The notes: generated from the sequence alone by a model not told the origin. Shown: positions 8,311 to 16,272, counted from the first letter of the stretch. The stretch: 35,424 bases of DNA from Bacteroidota bacterium (GCA_019637975.1 JAHBUR010000037.1:1-35424); one strand, 5' to 3'. Numbers and translations are program-made.

Positions 8311-9528
8311 TTACAAATACTCGACATCGTTGTTTCGGAACAACGACAGAAACAGCAGCAAATAGTCCTTGATGTGACGTGTAATCAGAAAATTGTTCCG
8401 GATGTGTTCACGACCCCGCGTGCCAAGTGCATTGGCAAATTCAGGCTCATTGATCAGATGTTTCATCCAATGCGCTGTTCCCTCGATTGAATGCGTGAGG
8501 ATTCCGGAATATTTGTGTGTGATTTGCAGCGGAATTCCCCCGACGGCGCCGGCAATCGTGGGCTTCCCTTTCCATAATGCCTCGGAGACTGTGAGACCGA
8601 ACCCTTCCTTCAGCGATTTTTGAAGCACGACCGTTGAACCGCGCTGCAATGCGTTAATCTCGATATCGCTCGACGGAGGAAGGAAGAGCACGAACACATC
8701 CTTGTCCTTATCAGCTTCCTCTTGAACTTGCGCCATGATCGCCGGGCCCTCGGGATCATCAGTGGCACCACCACCCGCGAGCACGAGTTGCATATCGACA
8801 TGTTTTTTTGCCAGCTTGTACGCTTTTATCACGCCCACCGGGTCTTTGAGATAGTCGAACCGTGATATTTGCGTAACGATCGGCCTCGACCGATCAATCC
8901 CGAAGCGTTCAAAGACTTCATTGATCGTCTCGTCGGGGAGTTCCCTGTTTTTGTCGCTAAGCGGATCAATCGACGGCGCGATCAGAACCTGCGGGATGTT
9001 CAATTTCCGTGCAAACGACGGGGCCGAGAAAACCGCCGCATCGTACGCATTGACGTATTGTTGCAAGAAATTCCACACGCGGGCGCCTGGTTTGGAAAAA
9101 TCAATATGGCAACGCCAAACCCAATTCCGTCCCAACTCCTTTCTCTTTTCGATGAGAACAATCGGTTGCGGATCGTGAACAAACACAACGTCGGCAAACG
9201 TCATTTCCTCCGCATTGTGCCTGTTCATCGCAATGAAATACTCGAACTCATCGTCGCTTACATCCACAGAAACTCCGTGGAGCGCATTATGAAATTTCTT
9301 TGTAATGCTGAAGAACCGTTCATCTCCCTTGATGACATCCCAGCTTGCATTCACGCCTAAATGCTTCAGCAGCGGTATCATACGCGTCAGGATTTCAGCA
9401 ACGCCGCCACCAACCGCGGTAGAGTTGATGTTTTGCACAGACTTCCCTTCCAGGTGCCTGGCAAGTTGGTAGAGTTCGGATACAGTCGCCTGACCGACAA
9501 TAGGTATGTACTGATCAATGGTTGTCAT
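8311..9528 (-). CDS. treT: TreT-type trehalose synthase (GT4 glycosyltransferase)
   Basis: A 405-residue GT-B glycosyltransferase of family 4. The N-terminus matches trehalose glycosyltransferring synthase: IVGQATVSELYQLA, then NSTAVGGGVAEILTRMIPLL, then FFSITKKFHNALHG. The retaining-GT4 signature E-x7-E is present as EGFGLTVSE. TreT makes trehalose directly from NDP-glucose and glucose, reversibly in characterised archaeal and thermophile enzymes. The ATG at 9526-9528 was chosen because it gives the family N-terminus MTTIDQYIPIVG. It overlaps the DUF5752 gene by 14 bases and has no clear ribosome site of its own, so it is probably translated by coupling; an in-frame start at 9582 is less likely. 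A trehalose phosphorylase relative is the main alternative. Confidence 0.88.
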   Translation of the reverse strand: MTTIDQYIPIVGQATVSELYQLARHLEGKSVQNINSTAVGGGVAEILTRMIPLLKHLGVNASWDVIKGDERFFSITKKFHNALHGVSVDVSDDEFEYFIAMNRHNAEEMTFADVVFVHDPQPIVLIEKRKELGRNWVWRCHIDFSKPGARVWNFLQQYVNAYDAAVFSAPSFARKLNIPQVLIAPSIDPLSDKNRELPDETINEVFERFGIDRSRPIVTQISRFDYLKDPVGVIKAYKLAKKHVDMQLVLAGGGATDDPEGPAIMAQVQEEADKDKDVFVLFLPPSSDIEINALQRGSTVVLQKSLKEGFGLTVSEALWKGKPTIAGAVGGIPLQITHKYSGILTHSIEGTAHWMKHLINEPEFANALGTRGREHIRNNFLITRHIKDYLLLFLSLFRNNDVEYL

Positions 9529-10156
9529 ATTCGCGTGCCAATATGATGATTCGTTTTCGTAATCCTTCGAGCGTGTGTGCATACGGATCCAGCGAGCGCA
9601 TCTCGTCCGCTAATTCCTCCATTCCCAAATCGAAAAACCAACGGGAAAAATCGTTATCACCCCGCGCCAATCTGAGCTTCGCATCAAATACGTGATAATA
9701 AATCGAGTTGATGCTGATCTGCCCGAGCGCATCGATAAACTCGGAAAGGTTGGCCGCTGTCCGGTCTGTAGGGAAAACAAACAGCCGTGAGGCCATGAAA
9801 TGAAACTCCTCCCCCGGCGGACTGAATGTCAAGCGCTCCATCGAGTCGAGATGGCTCTCGAGTATGGAAACAAAGCGTTCGCGCAACTCTTCAATCGTAT
9901 GAAACTGAACGATATCGACACTCGAAAGTTGTTCGCCCAGGACAGCATCCCCTATCACCTCGCTTGTCCAGTACGCAAAATCGTTCGGCGGTTCGGGCGA
10001 GAGATAATGATGTTGCTGGAGAAACCTGTGCGTATGATAGTAGATGGATGAATTCGGAACATTCCGGATTCCCTCAAGCAATCCTTGCACGTTTCTCGCT
10101 TTGATTCCCAGCAACAAGGTCTGGTCGAGCTTTGTATGAAACTGGAATTCATTCAT
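9515..10156 (-). CDS. DUF5752-like protein with an internal duplication
   Basis: A 213-residue soluble protein of unknown function, resembling the DUF5752 family (recognised from memory, not searched). It consists of two related halves of about 75 residues. Half 1 (residues ~24-99) has SIYYH at 37-41, DF-x2-W at 59-63 and TIEELRERF at 87-95. Half 2 (~137-207) has SIYYH at 151-155, DF-x2-W at 169-173 and TLEGLRKRI at 195-203. There is no signal peptide, membrane helix or nucleotide-binding motif. It starts three bases after the mscS stop and overlaps treT by 14 bases, so it belongs to the trehalose/osmotic operon. A regulator or partner of TreT, or a small-sugar binding protein, would fit; none is demonstrated. 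Confidence 0.82.
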   Translation of the reverse strand: MNEFQFHTKLDQTLLLGIKARNVQGLLEGIRNVPNSSIYYHTHRFLQQHHYLSPEPPNDFAYWTSEVIGDAVLGEQLSSVDIVQFHTIEELRERFVSILESHLDSMERLTFSPPGEEFHFMASRLFVFPTDRTAANLSEFIDALGQISINSIYYHVFDAKLRLARGDNDFSRWFFDLGMEELADEMRSLDPYAHTLEGLRKRIIILAREYDNH

Positions 10157-10159
10157 GCG

Positions 10160-11272
10160 TCAGTTCTCCTTGGAAATGCGAAAACCGGAAGTCTTCTCTT
10201 TCGGCGATGCCACGGCATCTTGCGAGCCATTGTGAAGATAGACAGTCCGGGTCGGGTATGCGAAGTCAATGCCTTCATCTTCGAACCGACGATAGATTTC
10301 CAGATTGATGTGTTGCTGGATATCCATGTAGGTATTGAAGTCGGCACTTCCAACGTGATACACAATCTCGAACACAAGCGATGAATCGCCGTACTCTTTG
10401 AAATGCGCCCTGTCGAACCGGGCAAGCGGCTGCACTTCAATAATGGAGCGGATCATTCCGGCGACACGGGACAGCTTCTCAAACGGTGTTTGATACGTAA
10501 TACCGATTGAGAAGACAACACGCCGTTGCTGCATCCGTTTGAAATTCCGTATCCTGCTTTTCAGCAAATCGGAATTCGAGAAAATCACCTGCTCTCCCGA
10601 GAGACTTCTGATGCGAGTCGTTTTCAGCCCGATGTATTCGACAGTTCCGAGATATTCATTGACGATAATGAAATCACCGATAACGAACGGCTTGTCCAAC
10701 ACAATGGAAAGAGAAGCGAACAGATCTCCAAGAATATTCTGAATGGCGAGCGCGACAGCAACCCCTCCAATACCGAGCCCTGTAACAAGTGCCGTGATGT
10801 TCACGCCCATGTTGTCGAGCGCAAGAAGCAGCACCACCGACCAGATGAGCACTCTTCCAAGAAAACTCATGGCCGTCATTGTCGTGGCGCTTGCGGCATC
10901 TTCAGCCATTTTGCGCTCCACAGACTCGCGAATCCATGACGCAAGCAGTTGTGTTGCCCACAAGCCGGTTTGAATAAGCGTTGTGAAGATGACGATGTTC
11001 CGGAGCAGACTTTCTCCGGCAGGGGGCAGGGTGACGTACTTCCCTCCGGCAAACAGCGCGATGCCGAGGATGAAAAACCATCTCGTCTTACCGAGAATTT
11101 CCGCCACAATATTGTCGATCCGGGTTTCAGTCGTTGCCGCGAATCTCGAAAACCGGCGTGCAACACGTTTGAACATGAACGTGAGGACGGAATACACCAC
11201 CACGGCCATTCCTGCAGCAAGAAGCCAATCTTGCAGGGAGTTCCCGAGAAAGTTCGTTTGAAATAGAGACAT
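10160..11272 (-). CDS. Mechanosensitive channel of the MscS family
   Basis: A 370-residue small-conductance mechanosensitive channel. Four N-terminal membrane helices precede the glycine/alanine-rich pore helix (ALVTGLGIGGVAVALAIQNILG, about residues 160-181). The beta domain begins KPFVIGDFIIVNEYLGTVEYIG and continues with IRSLSGEQVIFSNSDLLKS, the conserved lining of the cytoplasmic vestibule. The C-terminal alpha/beta domain ends IDFAYPTRTVYLHN, the usual last strand. Such channels open on hypo-osmotic shock to release solutes. The start has GGAG upstream. It is the first large gene of a packed operon with the DUF5752 gene, treT and otsAB, joining solute release to trehalose synthesis. Confidence 0.93.
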   Translation of the reverse strand: MSLFQTNFLGNSLQDWLLAAGMAVVVYSVLTFMFKRVARRFSRFAATTETRIDNIVAEILGKTRWFFILGIALFAGGKYVTLPPAGESLLRNIVIFTTLIQTGLWATQLLASWIRESVERKMAEDAASATTMTAMSFLGRVLIWSVVLLLALDNMGVNITALVTGLGIGGVAVALAIQNILGDLFASLSIVLDKPFVIGDFIIVNEYLGTVEYIGLKTTRIRSLSGEQVIFSNSDLLKSRIRNFKRMQQRRVVFSIGITYQTPFEKLSRVAGMIRSIIEVQPLARFDRAHFKEYGDSSLVFEIVYHVGSADFNTYMDIQQHINLEIYRRFEDEGIDFAYPTRTVYLHNGSQDAVASPKEKTSGFRISKEN

Positions 11273-11341
11273 GATTCCAACTCCACAAAATTATACAAGC
11301 AGCAGTAGAACGCAGAACTTATCGCCAAACCGGGGTACAGT

Positions 11342-11449
11342 TTACTTCTTCGTTTTCTCCCTGCGCAGTAACTTGGAGAAAAAGTAAACGAGCATACCCG
11401 TAACGATAGTGAATACGGTAACCATGGTGATGATCGCTGCAGTAGTCAT
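11342..11449 (-). CDS. 35-residue single-pass membrane peptide
   Basis: A 36-codon frame from ATG (11447-11449) to TAA (11342-11344). It begins MTTAAIITMVTVFTIVTGML, one hydrophobic helix, and ends with a strongly basic tail (KLLRREKTKK) that would stay in the cytoplasm. AAAGGAAA stands about seven bases before the ATG. It lies 69 bases before mscS on the same strand, so it may be the first gene of the osmotic operon. Its size and layout resemble small accessory subunits of sodium symporters and other one-helix partner proteins, but I cannot assign a family. I rate it a real gene from the ribosome site, the composition and the context. Confidence 0.6.
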   Translation of the reverse strand: MTTAAIITMVTVFTIVTGMLVYFFSKLLRREKTKK

Positions 11450-11515
11450 AGTACATTTCCTTTCATCTATGAAAGTACTCGAATGGTACGGCAACGGAAG
11501 GATGAGTCCATGAAC

Positions 11516-11535
11516 AGCGCTCTGATTTCAGCGCT
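11516..11535. other. Small inverted repeat after the 114-residue gene
   Basis: A perfect AGCGCT ... AGCGCT inverted repeat with an eight-base loop lies just downstream of the small exported protein gene on the minus strand. It may act as a weak terminator or transcript-end structure. No run of T follows it on the minus strand. Confidence 0.3.
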
Positions 11536-11545
11536 TCGACTCAGC

Positions 11546-11890
11546 TCAGCTTAGCGGGGGAGCCCGGTTGGAAAGAGAGGATTCGACCAGAAGAATTTCC
11601 GGCAAGGCATTAAGCTGCCGGAAATGAATACAATGTTCCTTTGTGTCGAAGACAACGATTACGGGATATGCAACTTCGACAGGGATATTGCACGGTTTTA
11701 CCAACGGCAGGTGTCGTCGGGTAACGACAACTTTCTTCGGAACATCTTTGCCCGGTTCCCGTTGAGTATCAAACGAGGCCGGGCCGGAGCCGGTGTACGT
11801 TGGCGTTATTGTATGAAGGACAACACCGCACGAAATAGTCAGGTACGCAAAGGCCAGCAGGACAAACGATATGTTTCGCAGAGTTGTCAT
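11546..11890 (-). CDS. Small exported or membrane-anchored hypothetical protein
   Basis: A 114-residue frame with a hydrophobic N-terminal helix (ISFVLLAFAYLTISCGVVLH) that could be a signal peptide or anchor. A polar region without recognised domains follows, ending in HCIHFRQLNALPE and a short tail. No family was recognised. The ribosome site is weak, and an opposite-strand frame overlaps most of it. The N-terminus is nevertheless a typical export signal, whereas the opposite frame gives no sensible protein. It is bounded upstream by the terminator of the usp gene (11965-11997), so it needs its own promoter; I did not find a clear one. Confidence 0.5.
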   Translation of the reverse strand: MTTLRNISFVLLAFAYLTISCGVVLHTITPTYTGSGPASFDTQREPGKDVPKKVVVTRRHLPLVKPCNIPVEVAYPVIVVFDTKEHCIHFRQLNALPEILLVESSLSNRAPPLS

Positions 11891-11964
11891 CTGCTATAAA
11901 GTACGATTTTGTCGGAAAGATGCAAGAAACTGAAACGTGCCGGAATGCCGCGACCTGATCAAAG

Positions 11965-11997
11965 CAAAAAGGCACTTGCATTGATTGCAAGCGCCTT
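11965..11997 (-). terminator. Rho-independent terminator of the usp gene
   Basis: On the minus strand the stem AAGGCGCTTGC pairs with GCAAGTGCCTT, with one G-T wobble and a seven-base loop, and is followed directly by a run of T. It lies 29 bases after the stop of the universal stress protein gene at 12026. Confidence 0.8.
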
Positions 11998-12025
11998 CAC
12001 GTCGAGTCTCCGTGTTTCAGAACCC

Positions 12026-12586
12026 TTACTCTGATAGCGGACGAACAGTTAACACCGGACATTTTGCAAGACGCACAACGCGCATTGCCGTACTGCCGAA
12101 CAGAATCTGCTCAACGCCCGTATGTCCGTGCGTGGCAATGATGATGAGATCGATATTCTTCTCCTCCGCTTCTTTCAGAATTTCCTGATGAGGCTTTCCC
12201 AAACGAACTGTCGCATCTGCTTTTACCCTGTTGCCGATTTCTTCCCTGATAAGCGACTGCAGTTCATGATCGCTTTTTGTCCGGATTTCTTCCTCCACTC
12301 CCGGCATCACCACCTGACCGAATCCGAGATCTGCCGGATAGATTGTGGGTTCGATGACGTAAACCAAATGCAAACGTGCGCCGTACTGTTGGGCGAGAGG
12401 AATTGCATATCGAAGAGCGTTCTTCGAATAGCCCGAAAAATCCACAGGAACGAGTATTTCATTGATAAACTTGGAGAGAGTCTCGGTTGCGGCAGGAAGT
12501 TGCTTTCGTGCAGGCTTTTTCAGCGAAGTCCTCCGTTTTGTGGTTTTTGAAGGTGCCGCTTTTTTCTTTCCGGGGGAGTTCTTCAT
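12026..12586 (-). CDS. Universal stress protein with basic N-terminal tail
   Basis: A 186-residue UspA protein. Residues ~41-183 are the Usp fold, from INEILVPVDFSGYSKNALRYA to KCPVLTVRPL. The nucleotide loop is nearly canonical: ATHGHTGVEQILFGS keeps G-9x-GS, with Ala in place of the first Gly. ATP binding is therefore likely, unlike the Usp protein at 5482-5940. Unusually, residues 1-31 form a lysine/arginine-rich tail (12 basic residues, with Pro, Ala and Ser) that resembles bacterial histone H1-like segments. The start has a strong GGAGGTG site, so the tail is genuinely translated. It is monocistronic, with terminator-like hairpins on both sides. Confidence 0.9.
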   Translation of the reverse strand: MKNSPGKKKAAPSKTTKRRTSLKKPARKQLPAATETLSKFINEILVPVDFSGYSKNALRYAIPLAQQYGARLHLVYVIEPTIYPADLGFGQVVMPGVEEEIRTKSDHELQSLIREEIGNRVKADATVRLGKPHQEILKEAEEKNIDLIIIATHGHTGVEQILFGSTAMRVVRLAKCPVLTVRPLSE

Positions 12587-12613
12587 GATTCACCTCCATG
12601 TTTGGAGAGTTTC

Positions 12614-12653
12614 AAACTGCGGCTGCCCAACCGTCGATGAGCAGCCGGCAGTT
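12614..12653 (-). terminator. Terminator-like hairpin after ilvE
   Basis: On the minus strand AACTGC-CGGCTGC pairs with GCAGCCGCAGTT over about 12 base pairs with one bulged C and a 14-base loop. It lies directly after the ilvE stop. Only a short TTT follows, so termination may be inefficient. Confidence 0.45.
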
Positions 12654-12670
12654 CAATGTTCTTTCACCAC

Positions 12671-13597
12671 TCAGTCGTTATAGACGTACTTCAGCCAATT
12701 GTACGGATCGTTGGCATTCTTCACAACATCAAAGTATTTCTCCTGCAATTGCATCGTAATCCGGCCCGGCTTGCCGTCGGCAACTTTCAGTTTATCGACC
12801 GAGCGAATCGGTGTCACTTCAGCGGCCGTTCCGGTAAAGAACAACTCGTCCGCTATATACAACATCTCCCGCGGAATGTTTGTTTCCTTCACCACGTATC
12901 CCGCGTCTCCTGCAATCTGGATAATAGAGGAACGGGTAATACCGGGAAGTAATGATGAACAAATCGGCGGAGTAAGAATAACATTGTCCTTGACAAGAAA
13001 TATGTTTTCTCCGCTGCCCTCACTCACATAGCCGTGCACGTCGAGGGCAATCGCCTCTTTGAATCCAGCCTGAATTGCCTCGACTTTCATTATCTGCGAA
13101 AGGGCATAATTGCCGCCTGCTTTTGCCATTGTCGGTAACGTGTTCGGTGCCGGCCTTGTCCATGTTGACACACACACGTCGATTCCGTCGGTAAGTGCCT
13201 GCGGCCCGAGATAGCTGCCCCACTCCCACACAGCGATCGTCACATCAACAGGACAGGGAAGCGGATTGACGCCAACATCGCCGTACCCGCGATACACGAC
13301 CGGGCGGATGTAGCATTCCTTCATCTTATTTGCGCGAATTGTCTGCAGAATCGCCTCTTCGATCTCGGCTTCGTTGTAGGGACATTCAGTTTTGTAGATT
13401 TTAGTGGAATCGAGAAGGCGGCGGATATGTTTGTCGAGACGGAAGATAGCGGGACCTTTTGCTGTTTGATAGCAACGAATCCCTTCAAACCAACTTGAGC
13501 CGTAATGAATTACGTGGGAAAGAACGTGAATCTTGGCATCGTGCCAATTCACAAGTTTTCCGTTCATCCATATTTTCTCTACTTCTTTAACAGGCAT
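12671..13597 (-). CDS. ilvE: Branched-chain amino-acid aminotransferase
   Basis: A 308-residue fold-type IV PLP enzyme of normal family length. It starts near IWMNGKLVNWHDAKIHVLSH and carries HYGSSWFEGIRCY. The Schiff-base lysine is K159 in MAKAGGNYALS. The long signature around ALDVHGYVSEGSGENIF and LPGITRSSI is present, as is the phosphate-binding FFTGTAAEVTPIRSVD. It catalyses reversible transamination of Val, Leu and Ile with 2-oxoglutarate in the cytoplasm. The start is supported by GAGGTAAATC before ATG and by a sigma-70-like promoter at 13620-13648. No other branched-chain pathway genes are adjacent, so it appears to be a stand-alone housekeeping gene between the stress and lipid modules. 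Confidence 0.95.
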   Translation of the reverse strand: MPVKEVEKIWMNGKLVNWHDAKIHVLSHVIHYGSSWFEGIRCYQTAKGPAIFRLDKHIRRLLDSTKIYKTECPYNEAEIEEAILQTIRANKMKECYIRPVVYRGYGDVGVNPLPCPVDVTIAVWEWGSYLGPQALTDGIDVCVSTWTRPAPNTLPTMAKAGGNYALSQIMKVEAIQAGFKEAIALDVHGYVSEGSGENIFLVKDNVILTPPICSSLLPGITRSSIIQIAGDAGYVVKETNIPREMLYIADELFFTGTAAEVTPIRSVDKLKVADGKPGRITMQLQEKYFDVVKNANDPYNWLKYVYND

Positions 13598-13619
13598 GAT
13601 TTACCTCGTTCGTTATCCA

Positions 13620-13648
13620 TTTATAGATTGTGACGTAATGTAGAACAA
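13620..13648 (-). promoter_or_regulatory. Candidate sigma-70 promoter for ilvE
   Basis: On the minus strand TTGTTC (13643-13648) and TATAAA (13620-13625) are separated by exactly 17 bases, about 20 bases upstream of the ilvE ATG. Found by eye from consensus and spacing only. Confidence 0.45.
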
Positions 13649-13695
13649 TATACGTGTCATGCCTGAATAGGAATTAGACTCCCATCACTGGCATG

Positions 13696-14814
13696 TTACA
13701 ACACATAGTCGTACACGCGGTGCGTCTTCCATTTTTTTCCGTTCATCAGTTCCGCACCTCGCACCATCATCACGTTGTCTTCAAGGACCCAACTGGCTTC
13801 CCCGTGCGGATAGCCCTGCTTCACCGATCGCGCCCCCGTTTCATAGAACAACACCCCGCCGATACCGGAATTCAAGTACTCCGGCAATACGCCCAAAATC
13901 ATCACCCGGCTGAAATCGATCTTCTTCTTGAAGAGCAACATCCGTATGATTGCCGGGATCAACCATCCCCTTTTGTTGTCCTTCAGAACCATATTGTAGT
14001 CCGGAAGCGTAAGCCCGAAGCCCACGGGGTTCCCCTTCACCTCGGCAATAATCACCAACTCCGGATCGACAATCGCCTTCAAGTCCTTGGCAACATAGTT
14101 GAATTCGTCTTCCGTCATCGGTACTTCGCCCCAATTCCTTGCCCATCCTTTGTTATACAATTCACGGATGAGTTTCACTTCCTCGTCGAAGCGTTTCATG
14201 TTCAACGGCCTGACGACAACGCCGGTTTTTTTCTTCACTATTTCCGTTACCCGCGTGAGCTTGTCCGTGAAGACTTTTCTGCTATCAAGATAGAACGAAT
14301 ACAAATCTCTCGCCTTCCCGAAGCCGTAGCCTTCAACCAGCTTCTGATAGTACGGCGGATTGTAGCTCATCAGAATTGCCGGCGGATGTTCGAACCCATC
14401 GACGAGCAATCCGTATTCATCGTTGACCGACGGACTTGCGGGCCCGCGCATCGCCGCAACCCCTTTCGTTTTCAACCACTGCTTCGCAGCATCGAACAAG
14501 GCGTTGGCGGCATCCTGATCATCAACACACTCAAAAAACCCGAAGAACCCGATGTTCTCGTTGTGCTCTTTGTTGTGATTGTGATTGATGATGGCGGCAA
14601 TCCGCCCGACCAATTCGCCATCGCGTTCCGCAAGAAACAGCTCCATTTCAGCATGTTTGTAGAAAGGATTGTTCTTGCGGTCAATCAGTTTTTTTCTATC
14701 CATCAGCAACGGCGGAACCCAGTTCGGATTCCCTTCATACATCTTCCACTGAAGCTTTATGAACCGCTTTTCATCTTTTTTTGAATGAACGGGAAGAATG
14801 GCTACGGCTGCGAT
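13696..14814 (-). CDS. GNAT-fold N-acyltransferase, ceramide synthase candidate
   Basis: A protein of about 372 residues of the GNAT-like family with the N-terminal WVPPL signature. Visible parts include KKDEKRFIKLQWKMYEGNPN, VGRIAAIINHNHN, FGFFECVDD, PASPSVNDEYGLLVDGF and a second GNAT-like half ending in VMILGVLPEYLNSGIGG. Relatives include the acyltransferase linked to bacterial ceramide synthesis (bCerS); I recall that similarity rather than computed it. Its neighbours are serine palmitoyltransferase and a CerR-like reductase, which supports N-acylation of a sphingoid base. The first ATG (14742) would remove about 24 conserved residues. The frame is open up to a stop at 14844 and holds no ATG, GTG or TTG there. 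GGAGGT stands six bases before an ATC at 14812-14814, proposed here as the start. Confidence 0.72.
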   Translation of the reverse strand: MAAVAILPVHSKKDEKRFIKLQWKMYEGNPNWVPPLLMDRKKLIDRKNNPFYKHAEMELFLAERDGELVGRIAAIINHNHNKEHNENIGFFGFFECVDDQDAANALFDAAKQWLKTKGVAAMRGPASPSVNDEYGLLVDGFEHPPAILMSYNPPYYQKLVEGYGFGKARDLYSFYLDSRKVFTDKLTRVTEIVKKKTGVVVRPLNMKRFDEEVKLIRELYNKGWARNWGEVPMTEDEFNYVAKDLKAIVDPELVIIAEVKGNPVGFGLTLPDYNMVLKDNKRGWLIPAIIRMLLFKKKIDFSRVMILGVLPEYLNSGIGGVLFYETGARSVKQGYPHGEASWVLEDNVMMVRGAELMNGKKWKTHRVYDYVL

Positions 14815-14936
14815 TGCTGTACCTCCGGATTGTTTTGAAAACTACAACGGGATTTGCGGAATGAACATCTGCGAGCAGAGGATGTACCGGGCTGGAACCG
14901 AAACATCGCCGCATCAGGAATATCAATGAACAGTGG

Positions 14937-16217
14937 TTAGTGAATTACGCCCAATCTCTTGCCAATTGTGCCGAACGTATCGAGAATCTTGTCCAGATGG
15001 TGATCCTCATGCGTCGCCATGTAGCTGGTTCGTAGCATTTGCATTCCGTTCGGCACACCGGGGCTGATGAAGGCATTGACGAAAACGCCCGCGTCAAACA
15101 ACGCCCGCCAGAACACAAACGTGTTAAGATCGTCGCCGATGATGACTGGTACGATTCCCGTTTGACTATCAATGACAGTGAAACCCATTGCCTTGAAGCC
15201 CTTGCGCATTTTGTCGGCGTTTGCGATGAGCCTCTTAATGCGATCAGGCTCCTTCTCAAGAATCTCCAATGCGGCAAGCGCCGCGGCAACAGACGCAGGG
15301 GTCGGGCTGGCACTGAAAATAAGGGCCGGGCCGATATGTTTGAGGTAGTTGATAACAGGCTTGTCGCCCACAACAAATCCACCGAGCGAAGCGAACGTTT
15401 TGCTGAACGTTCCCATTGTCATGTCGACTTCTTTTTCAAGCCCGAACTGGCTCGCTGTACCCCGCCCCCCTTTGCCGATCACACCGGTTGCGTGGGCGTC
15501 GTCTACCATGATGCGGGCATTGAATTTCTTTGCCAGCACAACAATATTCGGCAGGTCGGCTATTGTGCCTGTGGTGCTGAACACACCATCCGTCACAATC
15601 AGCTTCGGAACTTCAAGCGGCAACTTGGAAAGCACGCGTTCCAAGTCTTTCATATCGTTATGCTTGAAGCGAATGAACTCTGCAAATGCCCCCTTCGCCA
15701 TCAGGTTTCCCGCAACGATACACGCATGATTGTCGCGGTCCGAAATCACGTACTCGCCCTTTTGCACGAGTGTGGGAATGATGCCTTGCGCAGTTTGATA
15801 GCCTGTGCTGTAGAGGAGACATGCTTCTTTGTGGAAGAAATCCGCAAGCCGTTCTTCGAGCTTGATGTGCAGGTCGAGGGTTCCGGTTAAGTAGCGCGAG
15901 CCCGAACAGCCCGTACCGTACTTTTCGACGGCTTTGATGGCGGCTTGCTTCACGCGCGGGTCGGCTGTCAAACCAAGATAATTGTTCGAGCCTGCCATGA
16001 TCATAGGCCGCCCTTCAATCTGAACCACGGGTCCCTCATTTTCTTCAATCGGGCGAAAGTAGGGATAGTAGCCTGCGGCCTTTATTTCGTCGGCGCGGGT
16101 GAATGTCCAGCATTTCTCGAACAAATCAACGGGCTTCTTTTCGGCTGTACTCAAATGTGCGCTTTCTCTAAATTCTGGATTGGCGGGATATGTCAAACTG
16201 CCGGTGTTTTCTCGCAT
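14937..16217 (-). CDS. spt: Serine palmitoyltransferase (alpha-oxoamine synthase)
   Basis: A 426-residue fold-type I PLP enzyme of the alpha-oxoamine synthase family. Motifs include [44 protein letters not shown] for PLP ring binding, and the Schiff-base lysine K273 in [11 protein letters not shown]. The leading [14 protein letters not shown] and [16 protein letters not shown] segments are like the serine palmitoyltransferases of Bacteroidota. It would condense serine with a fatty acyl thioester to 3-ketosphinganine. Glycine C-acetyltransferase and AONS (BioF) are the paralogous alternatives; the neighbours favour SPT. The start is ATG 16215-16217, which has GAGGAG six bases upstream and lies below the promoter at 16273-16301. 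The longer TTG-initiated frame would begin inside that promoter. Confidence 0.85.
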   Translation of the reverse strand: MRENTGSLTYPANPEFRESAHLSTAEKKPVDLFEKCWTFTRADEIKAAGYYPYFRPIEENEGPVVQIEGRPMIMAGSNNYLGLTADPRVKQAAIKAVEKYGTGCSGSRYLTGTLDLHIKLEERLADFFHKEACLLYSTGYQTAQGIIPTLVQKGEYVISDRDNHACIVAGNLMAKGAFAEFIRFKHNDMKDLERVLSKLPLEVPKLIVTDGVFSTTGTIADLPNIVVLAKKFNARIMVDDAHATGVIGKGGRGTASQFGLEKEVDMTMGTFSKTFASLGGFVVGDKPVINYLKHIGPALIFSASPTPASVAAALAALEILEKEPDRIKRLIANADKMRKGFKAMGFTVIDSQTGIVPVIIGDDLNTFVFWRALFDAGVFVNAFISPGVPNGMQMLRTSYMATHEDHHLDKILDTFGTIGKRLGVIH

Positions 16218-16272
16218 CGCAAGCTCCTCTTCCACCGCCTTCAGTGCAGGATTGACTCTCAAACTCGTTTTC

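Noticed and set aside
11287-11300. Perfect TATAAT just upstream of mscS
   Set aside because: No acceptable -35 box lies 16-18 bases upstream, and a start seven bases downstream would remove part of the mscS ribosome site. It is probably coincidental or belongs to the leader.
11624-11899. Plus-strand frame opposite the 114-residue exported protein
   Set aside because: The minus-strand frame has an export-type N-terminus; the plus-strand one has no sensible features.
13693-14784. Long plus-strand open frame (363 codons) opposite the acyltransferase
   Set aside because: It is fully antisense to a conserved family protein and its translation shows no domain, signal or ribosome site. Codon bias of the real gene explains it.
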